A stretch of DNA of 10,071 bases from 62-47 sp039808365 (GTDB taxonomy: Bacteria; Pseudomonadota; Alphaproteobacteria; Rhizobiales; Xanthobacteraceae): positions 1-10,071 of the forward strand of contig JBDHSX010000138.1 of assembly GCA_039808365.1 (NCBI GenBank), written 5' to 3'. The notes below the pieces were generated by a model. The model worked only from the letters and a program-made list of their open reading frames with translations. It ran no database searches and was not told where the DNA came from. The translations under genes and the position numbers were made by a program. Of this stretch, positions 1 through 6,524 are shown in pieces (the stretch's first letter is position 1; each line of letters opens with the position of its first letter).

Positions 1-1288
1 CAGCCTCGGCGCGCGCTCCACTGATTGCGGAGACCTCGGGATAAAGTACGCGCTCGTCGCTATTAAAAATTTCGAATGGCGGATTGCACAGAACTACATC
101 GGCCTCTGCCAATCTGGTGGATAAATTATGATCTTTGAACAGGTCAATATTCTCGATCTTCCAGCCATTCTTATTGGGATAGTCCGCAAGGATCAGAGAA
201 AGGACAGCGACCTCGCAAGCGAACGCATCAATTTCACTTCCCTTGATCCTCTTGACTAAGAGATCATGGCGCTGTCGATCTGTCCAATTATGAGGAAGCC
301 CCTCTCTAAGATGACGCAGAGCAGAGACAAGAAAAACACCAGCCCCAGCAAAAGGCTCGTAAATTTTTGGAGGCTCAATTGCATCTCGCCAGAGATCGAG
401 ACGACCGACGACATACTCGGCCACATGTCGCGGTGTGCTGTGCGTACCATAAATACGCCGTGTCTCCGGCGTAACCAACGTATTTTCATATACAAAGGCA
501 AGATCATCTGCGGAGATATTGGAAACATTCAATCCAGCGCGCAAGATATCCCACGCAGCAGATAGCTTGCCACCCACGACGCCCGCAGGAAATGGATCAG
601 TAAGTCCGTAGAAACTTCCGATAGCGGCTAAAACTGAGCGAACGTCATACTTATTCCAAGTCGTACTCGCGCGATGTTCGCGATCCGTCAGAATCTTAGC
701 GGCAACGAGTCGGAAAACCCCTTGGAACATTGCTTTATCGTCATCCGCAACTCCGGCGTCTCGCGTTGCCGCAAGTGTTTCATTCAGCAGCCTGTCGAGT
801 TTCTCGTGAATCTGCCCCTCGATTGCCGGCATAAGACCGATATCGACAAAATCGAGTTGGTAAGCGGAATTGAAACGACCAATCGATTTCGCTCTATGGA
901 TAGAATCAGGATTCCAGGTCCCTCGACGTGCCTCAAAAAGCCTGTCGATCGCATCCAGCGAAGCACGTTCGATTAGACGAGGTGGCCCATCTGCATAGAC
1001 CTGCCAGACGGACACCATCTCCGCCTCGACCACGAAAAAAAGCGGTGCACCCAAGTCACGGAAGCTGCGCACGAGGACTTCCGCGCCATTTTGCTGTACC
1101 TCAGCAGCACCGAACGCCGCTGATCGATAAGACGGAGGCGTTTGCGTAAAGACGGCAAGCGGCGCTCGTCGTGTGGTGGGCTCTCCAGGCGTTGTTAGCG
1201 CGCTAAAAGGATAATCACGCACAATCGCGTCCGAGCGATAACCAAGACGTTCTGTCTCTTTAGCGATCCGATCAAGGGCAGCGATCAT
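1..1288 (-). CDS. N6-adenine DNA methyltransferase, partial (C-terminus beyond window edge)
   Basis: The frame is open for 429 codons from the ATG at 1288-1286 to base 1 with no stop, so the 3' part of the gene is missing. The product should transfer a methyl group from S-adenosylmethionine to adenine in DNA. Seen: motif X-like HSTP at residues 283-286; motif I (SAM binding) EPFAGAGVFL at 311-320; a motif II-like acidic stretch GSEIDAFACEV at 350-360; and the catalytic motif IV CNPPFE at 401-406. Residues 1-280 form a long N-terminal region without a recognised domain; I see no PD-(D/E)XK nuclease signature there. Start choice: AAGGAGG at 1294-1300 sits five bases upstream, and the start overlaps the stop of the preceding HTH gene as ATGA. 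Codon use is AT-richer than in the trb genes, which suggests separate acquisition. The motif order fits type I HsdM, Eco57I/type IIG enzymes, or the methylases of BREX or DISARM. The missing C-terminus and neighbours would decide between them. Confidence 0.88.
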   Translation of the reverse strand, partial: MIAALDRIAKETERLGYRSDAIVRDYPFSALTTPGEPTTRRAPLAVFTQTPPSYRSAAFGAAEVQQNGAEVLVRSFRDLGAPLFFVVEAEMVSVWQVYADGPPRLIERASLDAIDRLFEARRGTWNPDSIHRAKSIGRFNSAYQLDFVDIGLMPAIEGQIHEKLDRLLNETLAATRDAGVADDDKAMFQGVFRLVAAKILTDREHRASTTWNKYDVRSVLAAIGSFYGLTDPFPAGVVGGKLSAAWDILRAGLNVSNISADDLAFVYENTLVTPETRRIYGTHSTPRHVAEYVVGRLDLWRDAIEPPKIYEPFAGAGVFLVSALRHLREGLPHNWTDRQRHDLLVKRIKGSEIDAFACEVAVLSLILADYPNKNGWKIENIDLFKDHNLSTRLAEADVVLCNPPFEIFNSDERVLYPEVSAISGARAEA

Positions 1289-1761
1289 CGGCGCCTCCTT
1301 GAAACAACAGCGACAGGCGGAAATGCTAGACTTGATTGCACCTCAATGTCGGCGGCAAGAAGCCGTTCACGCAGTTCGCGAATGACAGGTTCCATTGGAA
1401 TTACAACCGCAGGCTCTTCTCCTGGAAACGGAGCGCCCTGCTCGATGAAAGATACCTGCCCAGCCCTGAAGAACAGCACAGCGGACAAGCGCTCAAGCTG
1501 AGGCCAAGCTTTTTGTTCGCACAGTGCAAAAAGTTGAGAAGCCAAAGGAGCCAATCGGCCGATCGACACACCGCCGAGGTCAACCGCTCGTTTAGCGATC
1601 GCTGTCGCCACCAGTTCACTTGGTCCAAAGCAAGGACTATGGCCCGCTACCGCCGATAGTGCGGGCAGGTCCCTTTTCCAATACCGAAACGTCTCCTTCG
1701 TCAAACCGAGAGCGTCCCGGAACTGTCCCGGAGTGTATCGAATCGCCAGAGCACGCTCCAA
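1285..1761 (-). CDS. MerR-like helix-turn-helix protein, 158 aa
   Basis: A small predicted DNA-binding regulator. Residues 8-31 (RYTPGQFRDALGLTKETFRYWK) match the MerR-type pattern of a helix-turn-helix followed by the RYW signature. Residues 57-78 (KRAVDLGGVSIGRLAPLASQLF) resemble the second helical unit of MerR domains. The C-terminal half (about 85-158) has no recognised effector domain, and the protein ends in a basic run, SRRRR. The start must be TTG at 1761-1759: the frame is closed by TAA at 1782-1780, and no ATG or in-frame GTG lies between. No good Shine-Dalgarno sequence precedes it; instead a perfect inverted repeat occupies 1763-1778. Its TGA overlaps the ATG of the methyltransferase gene by four bases, so the two are probably co-translated. 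A role in controlling that gene is inference. It could also be a phage- or ICE-type MerR-like protein with a different job. Confidence 0.75.
   Translation of the reverse strand: MERALAIRYTPGQFRDALGLTKETFRYWKRDLPALSAVAGHSPCFGPSELVATAIAKRAVDLGGVSIGRLAPLASQLFALCEQKAWPQLERLSAVLFFRAGQVSFIEQGAPFPGEEPAVVIPMEPVIRELRERLLAADIEVQSSLAFPPVAVVSRRRR
1294..1300 (-). promoter_or_regulatory. Strong ribosome-binding site of the methyltransferase gene
   Basis: AAGGAGG, a near-perfect anti-16S match, stands five bases before the ATG at 1288 and lies inside the end of the HTH coding sequence. It fixes the methyltransferase start and suggests that this gene is translated more efficiently than the HTH gene, which has a TTG start and no evident Shine-Dalgarno sequence. 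Confidence 0.7.
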
Positions 1762-1762
1762 A

Positions 1763-1778
1763 GTGTTGTTTACAACAC
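1763..1778. promoter_or_regulatory. Perfect 7-bp inverted repeat, candidate operator
   Basis: GTGTTGT, two bases, then ACAACAC: both arms match perfectly. It lies in the 41-base gap between the DUF2274 gene and the HTH gene, ending one base before the TTG start codon of the latter. A DNA-binding regulator encoded immediately downstream makes an autoregulatory operator the simplest reading. Alternatively it could form a small RNA hairpin affecting translation start at the TTG. No clear -35/-10 pair could be assigned around it. The repeat is seen; the function is inferred. Confidence 0.45.
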
Positions 1779-1791
1779 CTTATCATGGGCC

Positions 1792-1804
1792 AGACCAGCG
1801 GTCT
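1792..1804. repeat. Short inverted repeat across the DUF2274 stop codon
   Basis: AGACC, three bases, GGTCT: a perfect five-base stem with a three-base loop that includes part of the TAG stop of the DUF2274 gene. No run of T follows on the minus strand, so it is not a convincing intrinsic terminator. It could be chance, or a weak structure separating the trb operon from the cargo genes. Confidence 0.25.
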
Positions 1805-2021
1805 ACTCCGTGCGCCGCGCCTTCGCGAACCCGCGATCCGTGGCAATGAACCGCTCCAGCATGGGCACGATCAGTTTCACCGGATCGGTTGCGGGCTGAC
1901 CCGTCTCGCGAGCCAGTACTTCGGCATAGGCGACAAGATCGCGATGAAGCGACGCAGGCAGCTCTGTCGTGATCTTCACAGGCTTGTCGTCGGCGATGGG
2001 GCCGAGTTTCAGCTTCGTCAT
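1803..2021 (-). CDS. DUF2274 domain-containing protein, 72 aa
   Basis: This small protein typically follows trbI in conjugative elements of alpha-, beta- and gammaproteobacteria; its function is not established. Residues 14-24 (PVKITTELPAS) read as a short beta strand. Two helices follow, at about 25-41 and 47-60, a layout that resembles ribbon-helix-helix (CopG/Arc) DNA-binding proteins, so a regulatory role is possible but inferred. Start choice: the ATG at 2021 has AGAGG six bases upstream and begins two bases after the trbI stop. An in-frame TTG at 2027 exists but would leave no room for that site. It is the last gene with the high-GC composition of the trb block. The stop is TAG at 1805-1803. 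Confidence 0.85.
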   Translation of the reverse strand: MTKLKLGPIADDKPVKITTELPASLHRDLVAYAEVLARETGQPATDPVKLIVPMLERFIATDRGFAKARRTE

Positions 2022-2023
2022 GG

Positions 2024-3205
2024 TCAACCTCTATAGGGCTCGAATACAAGATCGCGGGTGACGATGACGCGGACGGGGAAGCCCGGCCGAATAGTTAGCG
2101 TCGGCGCGACGTTGAGCTGGCGGCGGATGATCTGCTGCCCCGCATCGTTGATGGTGTCCTGACCGCCGCTGCGGATGGCGCGCAAGAGCCGGTTGTCGTC
2201 ATCGACAGCTAACTCGGCGCCAACAGAGAGTAGCGTCGAGAGACCAGCGGCCTTGGCGAGATCCCACCAGTGATAGTCAACGCCATCCTCAAGACCGGCA
2301 TAGCCCTGCGTGTCCGCGCCGGGCTGACGCTCCAGCACAATGGAGCGACCGCTGGGCAGGATCAGCCTGTTCCAGACGAGCAGCACACGACGCTGCCCGA
2401 ACTGCACGTTGTTGTCGTACTGGCCGATGATGCGCGTGCCCTGCGGCACGAGCAGGATGCGCCCCGTGGGGCTGTCGTAGATGTTCTCGGTCACTTGCGC
2501 CGTGATCTGGCCGGGCAGATCGGAGCGAATGCCGGTAATCAGCGCGGCCGAGATCACCGCTCCGGCCTGAAGGACATAAGGCGATGCCGGCGGCATGACG
2601 CGATCCGACGACGTGGTGCGCCGATCGACGGCGGCGTTGAGGAAAGCAAGCTGCTTATCCTGTGCGGTCGGCTGACCGGGTTGGCCATTGAGGCCGGCAA
2701 GGTCGAGCCCGGTGAGGTTCGGCATCGCCGTGCTTCCCGGTGTGCCGGCAGGATTCACGGTGCGAGCCTCGGTCTGGAAAAAGACCTTGCTGACGCGCGC
2801 GGCTTCTTCCTCGGCCAGCCGCCGTTCCTCGGCGCGATCCACGGTCGGCGTCGCCATGACGGGCGGCGCGACGGGCTGGCCACGGTTCTGCGCGTTGACA
2901 ATGGGCCGGCCGAGATCGCCCGGCAGCGCGGGACCGAGAACCGGACCAGCATAGTCGCGCGGCAATCCAGCGAGACCATCGGCGGTCTGCCGGTTGTCGG
3001 TCGAATAGAGTTCTTCGCCGCTCTTGCCGGCGTCGCGGGTCTGAAGCGCGTAGATCAGCGCCCCGCCGATCCCGACCAGGGCGACGGTGCCGACGCTCGC
3101 CAGCACCTTGCGCGACAGCCGTGTGACGCGCGGCGGTTCGGCGCGAAGCCGCATCGGTGTGGCGTTGGGCTCGCTCTTGCCGGCGGTCGTGTCGTTCTCG
3201 CTCAT
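2024..3205 (-). CDS. trbI: TrbI, VirB10-like core channel protein
   Basis: VirB10-type subunit (393 aa) that spans from inner to outer membrane and links ATPase activity to opening of the type IV secretion channel. Seen: a short cytoplasmic N-terminus (1-33); one membrane helix at about 34-54 (VLASVGTVALVGIGGALIY); a Pro/Gln/Ala-rich periplasmic linker with a charged, probably coiled stretch near 123-140 (RAEERRLAEEEAARV); then the C-terminal TrbI/VirB10 domain at about 207-390, with LQAGAVISAALITGI, a VPQGTRIIGQY segment and the closing PVRVIVTRDLVFEPY. Length is usual for the family. The ATG overlaps the trbG stop as ATGA. The gene directly follows trbG; the trbH seen in Ti and IncP plasmids is absent, as in Tn4371-type elements. 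Confidence 0.95.
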   Translation of the reverse strand: MSENDTTAGKSEPNATPMRLRAEPPRVTRLSRKVLASVGTVALVGIGGALIYALQTRDAGKSGEELYSTDNRQTADGLAGLPRDYAGPVLGPALPGDLGRPIVNAQNRGQPVAPPVMATPTVDRAEERRLAEEEAARVSKVFFQTEARTVNPAGTPGSTAMPNLTGLDLAGLNGQPGQPTAQDKQLAFLNAAVDRRTTSSDRVMPPASPYVLQAGAVISAALITGIRSDLPGQITAQVTENIYDSPTGRILLVPQGTRIIGQYDNNVQFGQRRVLLVWNRLILPSGRSIVLERQPGADTQGYAGLEDGVDYHWWDLAKAAGLSTLLSVGAELAVDDDNRLLRAIRSGGQDTINDAGQQIIRRQLNVAPTLTIRPGFPVRVIVTRDLVFEPYRG

Positions 3206-4182
3206 GACGATGGCCTCCCGTCGGTACGGACAATCCTGACGGTCTGCTGGCGGTCGCCGCTGCCAAGGCGCAGCTCGGCCGCGCCGAACAGGCGATCGAC
3301 GATCAGGATGTTGTGGTAGATGCGGCTGTTGACGATCTGCGCTTCACCGTCCGCGCCGAGCACAAAGATCGGCGGCATCTCGCCCTGCACGATGCCGCGC
3401 GGAAACTCGACATAGACACGGCGGCCGTCGTCATAGACGGCGACCGGCTTCCATGGCGGCGTGTCGCCGGTCAGCCCATAACGATAATTGCGGGCGGACG
3501 CGGCCGGGATGACCGGCGTTGCCGGGACAGCGTGGCGTCGATCTGCTGGCGATTGGGAATAGGCCCAGGCGACCGCCGGCATGTAGGGCTTCTCGCCGGA
3601 GCGCAGTTCGACCATGTAGGTGCGCCGATCGGTCGTGATGATCAGATTGGTGATGATGTCCGCGCGCGAGGGTTTCACCAGCACATGGACGCGCCGGGTG
3701 ACGCCCGATCCGCTTTCGGTGTCGCCGATGATCCAGCGCGCGGTGTCGCCGGCCGCGATCGGGCCTGCGCCGGTCAGGTTCTCGCCAGGCTCGAGCGCGA
3801 TGTCGGTGATCTGGCCGGGCGCGGCATAGACCTGATAGAGCGCGCCGTCGCTCCAGGGATAAATCTGGATGGCGTTGTAGTAGCCTTCGCGGCGTGGCTG
3901 CACGCGCGCTGCGGCGTTGGCGTGCTCGACGCGCGCGACCGGCGTGGTGGCCGCCGTGCCACCCTTCGCCGGTGTCCAGGCTGGCGGGATATGCAGCGGC
4001 TTCGGTCGATCGTCGGTGACGGATGTGGGCACGGCCGGCAGCGGCGGCACATCAGAATCGTAGCTGATCTGCGGCGGCTTGTAGGTGGCGCAGCCTGCCA
4101 GCGTCGTTGCCGAAAGCAGGACAACCGCGATTGCGGATTTACGGAAAGACACATTCCCGCTTCTGCGGATGATCGTGCTCAT
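3202..4182 (-). CDS. trbG: TrbG, VirB9-like outer-membrane channel component
   Basis: VirB9/CagX-family protein of 326 aa that, with TrbI, builds the outer-membrane part of the conjugation channel. The N-terminus is a lipoprotein signal: basic residues, a hydrophobic stretch at about 17-28, and lipobox LAGC at 28-31, so Cys31 is the likely lipidated residue. In VirB systems the lipoprotein is usually VirB7, so lipidation of the VirB9 homologue itself is worth noting. A Pro-rich linker (about 35-80) is followed by the beta-rich VirB9 domain from about 103 to the end, with YNAIQIYPWSDGALYQVYA, a middle NLIITTDRRTYMVEL segment and the C-terminal RVYVEFP and IYHNILIVDRLFGAAEL elements. Both ends overlap neighbours by ATGA (trbF before, trbI after). 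Confidence 0.95.
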   Translation of the reverse strand: MSTIIRRSGNVSFRKSAIAVVLLSATTLAGCATYKPPQISYDSDVPPLPAVPTSVTDDRPKPLHIPPAWTPAKGGTAATTPVARVEHANAAARVQPRREGYYNAIQIYPWSDGALYQVYAAPGQITDIALEPGENLTGAGPIAAGDTARWIIGDTESGSGVTRRVHVLVKPSRADIITNLIITTDRRTYMVELRSGEKPYMPAVAWAYSQSPADRRHAVPATPVIPAASARNYRYGLTGDTPPWKPVAVYDDGRRVYVEFPRGIVQGEMPPIFVLGADGEAQIVNSRIYHNILIVDRLFGAAELRLGSGDRQQTVRIVRTDGRPSS

Positions 4183-4868
4183 TGGCTCATCTCCCGCGAC
4201 CAGTTGATGGCGTTGACGTAGATGCCGAGCGGGTTGACCTTCAGCCGCTCGGTGTCACGCGGCGGCTGGATCGCGATGGTGAGGATCGCGGTCCATCGCT
4301 CGGTGGTGGAGAGCTGGCCGTTCTCGTAGTGCCGTTCGGTCCAGGCGACGCGGAAGGAATCCGCCGACGCGCGGATGACGCTGGAGACTTCAACGGCAAT
4401 CTGCTGCTTGCCGACCTTGGCGAAGGGATCGTTGGCACGGGCGTAATCATTGAGCGCGGCAGCACCCCGATCGGTCGTCCAGTCATATGCGCGCAGCCAG
4501 TTTTGCCGCACGATGATCGGATCAGCCGGAATGCTCCTGACCTGTTCAATGAAACGGGCCAGATGCCACGCCACCTGCGGATCGGTCGGGCGGTAATCGG
4601 CCGTGGCCGCTGCCACGGCCTGCGCCTGGCCGAGCTTGTCCACTTGGACAACCCAGGGCACGACAGTCCCGTGCGCGGATTGCCAAACCAGGGCGGAGGC
4701 GAAGCCCGCCGACAGGATCAGTGATCCGAAAGCCATCAGCCGCCAGTTTCTCGCCTGCACGCGGGCCGAGCCGATACGCTCGTCCCAGACCTGTGCGGCC
4801 TTCTGATATGGGGTCTCGGGTTGCGGGGTCTTGCCGTAATGCGTGGCGGGTCGCCTGAACAGATTCAT
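4179..4868 (-). CDS. trbF: TrbF, VirB8-like inner-membrane assembly factor
   Basis: VirB8-family bitopic inner-membrane protein of 229 aa that nucleates assembly of the secretion channel. Seen: a cytoplasmic N-terminus with NPF-like basic start MNLFRRP and the PYQKAAQVWDERIGSA segment (20-35) typical of TrbF; one membrane helix at about 43-63; then a periplasmic NTF2-like domain with VPWVVQVDKLG (70-80), LRAYDWTTD and the terminal NPLGIYVNAINWSRE. Length matches the family. The start overlaps the trbL stop and its own stop overlaps the trbG start, both as ATGA, so translation is probably coupled across trbL-trbF-trbG. No irregularity was noticed. Confidence 0.95.
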   Translation of the reverse strand: MNLFRRPATHYGKTPQPETPYQKAAQVWDERIGSARVQARNWRLMAFGSLILSAGFASALVWQSAHGTVVPWVVQVDKLGQAQAVAAATADYRPTDPQVAWHLARFIEQVRSIPADPIIVRQNWLRAYDWTTDRGAAALNDYARANDPFAKVGKQQIAVEVSSVIRASADSFRVAWTERHYENGQLSTTERWTAILTIAIQPPRDTERLKVNPLGIYVNAINWSREMSQ

Positions 4869-6211
4869 GAGCGGTCACTTTCGGAGAGGTTGACGGAGGA
4901 GCCGGAGCCATGGCCGTCGCCGGAGCGCACGGCGTGAGCGGTCGTCTGGACGGCATGGCTGGCATGGCCGGATCGGCGCATTCGCTGCGCCCAGGCGGGC
5001 GGCGTGCCTGTCGCCTGAGAGGATGCCGAAGCAACGTCGGCCGCGCCGCCAACCGTGCCCATGGTGGAAGAACCGCCGGTTGCGGCAAAGCCGGACTTGA
5101 TCCCATCGGTGAAGCTGGATTTGACGTTTGCGGCCGCACGGCGTAGCGGCGACATGGCCGCGCCGCCGGCAGCGCGCGCGATACCGCCAGCGCCGGAAGC
5201 GACGCCGGAAGCGCCGGACTGGCCCATGGAGCCCAAGGTATAGGCAGAGGACGCCGCGCCGGCTGCGGTCGCGCCGCCGCGCACGGCGGCAGCACCTCCG
5301 GAGAGTGCGGCTGCCCCACCTCTCGCGGCCAGCATCGCACCGCCGCCGGCGGCAAAGGCTGCTCCACCAACGGCGAGGCCGGTGCCGATGGCCGCGCCGG
5401 CGCCAAGCTGCGGGCCGCCCGAGACAAGGCCGGATGCGATGCCGGGACCGAAGATCCCGAGGCCGACCAGCGAAAGTGCTGCAAGCACGATCGCCATGGC
5501 GTCGTCGACGCTCGGCGTGACGCCGCCGAAGCCGCGCGTGAACTCGCTGAACAGGGTCGAGCCGATGCCGATGATGACGGCGAGCACCAGCACCTTGATG
5601 CCGGAGGAGATCACGTTGCCAAGCACGCGCTCGGCCATAAACGCGGTCTTGCCGAACAGACCGAAGGGGATCAGCACGAAGCCGGCGAGCGTGGACAGCT
5701 TGAACTCGATCAGCGTCACGAAAAGCTGGATCGCCAAAATGAAGAACGCGAGGATGACGAGCGCCCAGGCGAACAGCAGGCACGCGATCTGAATGAAGTT
5801 CTCGAAGAAGGCGACCCAGCCCATGAGGTCGGAAATGGATTCGAGCAACGGCCGCGCCGCGTCGAGCCCAGTTTGTGCGACCTTGCCGGGGCGCATCAGG
5901 TCCTGCACGGTGAAGCCCGTGCCGCTCGCCTTCAGCCCCAGCCCGGCGAAGCTATCGAAAACGATCTTCGCCAGATTATTCCAGTTGCCGATCAGATAAG
6001 CGAACACGCCGACGAACAGCGTCTTCTTGACCAGCCGCGCGAGAATGTCGTCGTCCGCGCCCCATGACCAGAACAGCGCGGCCAAGGTTACGTCGATGAC
6101 GATGAGGGTCGTCGCCACAAAGGCGACCTCGCCGCCGAGAAGACCGAAACCTGAATCGATGTAACGGGTGAAGGTGCCGAGGAAATTGTCGATGACGCCG
6201 GAGCCGCCCAT
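4865..6211 (-). CDS. trbL: TrbL, VirB6-like polytopic membrane protein
   Basis: VirB6-family inner-membrane channel component of 448 aa. Hydrophobic segments are visible at about 25-50, 62-80, 140-168, 172-190, 200-222 and 238-262, with the conserved FELKL-like region present here as LIEFKLSTLAGFVLIPFGLF (167-186). From about 265 to 355 the chain becomes an Ala/Gly-dominated low-complexity tail (repeated AAxGG and GGAAA blocks). It ends in a polar, Ser/His-rich tail containing PPAWAQRMRR (404-413), a motif I associate with this TrbL group. The low-complexity tail raises local GC and produces spurious frames on both strands. The ATG is three bases after the trbK-alt stop; the end overlaps trbF by ATGA. 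Confidence 0.95.
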   Translation of the reverse strand: MGGSGVIDNFLGTFTRYIDSGFGLLGGEVAFVATTLIVIDVTLAALFWSWGADDDILARLVKKTLFVGVFAYLIGNWNNLAKIVFDSFAGLGLKASGTGFTVQDLMRPGKVAQTGLDAARPLLESISDLMGWVAFFENFIQIACLLFAWALVILAFFILAIQLFVTLIEFKLSTLAGFVLIPFGLFGKTAFMAERVLGNVISSGIKVLVLAVIIGIGSTLFSEFTRGFGGVTPSVDDAMAIVLAALSLVGLGIFGPGIASGLVSGGPQLGAGAAIGTGLAVGGAAFAAGGGAMLAARGGAAALSGGAAAVRGGATAAGAASSAYTLGSMGQSGASGVASGAGGIARAAGGAAMSPLRRAAANVKSSFTDGIKSGFAATGGSSTMGTVGGAADVASASSQATGTPPAWAQRMRRSGHASHAVQTTAHAVRSGDGHGSGSSVNLSESDRS

Positions 6212-6214
6212 GTG

Positions 6215-6502
6215 TCACCGCCCTTCGCTGGAGGCTGGCGATGCGGGGGCGGACGTGCGGCCAAGGAAGCGGTCGCGTGTCTCGGCCCATGTGCGCAGGC
6301 AAGCTGCATCGCGCACGGCTGCTTCGCCAAGCTGCTGGCATCGGCGCTGACTCTGGCGCAGCGGATCGCGTTCGCGTTGAAGAACGCGCACCGATGGCGA
6401 TGCCAGCACGTCGTCCTTGCGCGTCATCTCGACCACTGTTGCGGTAATCGCGATGGCGACGAACACGATAGCGCCGAGACGCGCCAGCATCTTGCCGTCC
6501 AT
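6215..6502 (-). CDS. TrbK-alt, putative entry-exclusion protein
   Basis: A 95-aa protein in the trbK position between trbJ and trbL. TrbK of IncP plasmids blocks redundant entry of the same plasmid; this alternative family is annotated as a putative entry-exclusion protein by position. Seen: one N-terminal membrane helix at about 8-26 (LGAIVFVAIAITATVV), then a polar region with two cysteines, Cys55 and Cys68, inside the conserved QRRCQQLGEAA and RDAACLRTWAETRDRF segments. There is no lipobox, unlike IncP TrbK, so membrane anchoring would be by the helix with the C-terminus probably in the periplasm. AAGGGGAG lies about seven bases before the ATG at 6502. Met5 is an alternative but less well-placed start. 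Confidence 0.85.
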   Translation of the reverse strand: MDGKMLARLGAIVFVAIAITATVVEMTRKDDVLASPSVRVLQRERDPLRQSQRRCQQLGEAAVRDAACLRTWAETRDRFLGRTSAPASPASSEGR

Positions 6503-6524
6503 GACGTTGCTCCCCTTCTGGCCC

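Noticed and set aside
1..1288. Possibility that this region is non-coding or holds only several small genes or a frameshifted pseudogene
   Set aside because: Translation of the minus strand from 1288 gives one uninterrupted 429-codon frame with methyltransferase motifs in order; the small frames on either strand are shadows.
1637..1786. Small minus-strand frame from an ATG at 1786 overlapping the HTH gene
   Set aside because: It has a better start codon than the TTG, but its product has no recognisable pattern, whereas the overlapping frame encodes a MerR-like HTH that is coupled to the next gene.
1792..1804. Hairpin after the DUF2274 gene as an intrinsic terminator
   Set aside because: The stem is only five base pairs and no T-run follows on the transcribed strand.
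2270..4221. Long plus-strand open frames opposite trbI and trbG (2270-3319 and 3313-4221)
   Set aside because: They are antisense shadows of GC-rich genes, with Arg/Gly/Asp-rich products, no recognisable domain and no ribosome-binding site, while the minus-strand frames are clear TrbI and TrbG.
4865..5400. Repetitive GC-rich stretch as a DNA repeat array
   Set aside because: The repetition comes from Ala/Gly codons in the TrbL tail; no regular unit length or spacer structure is present.
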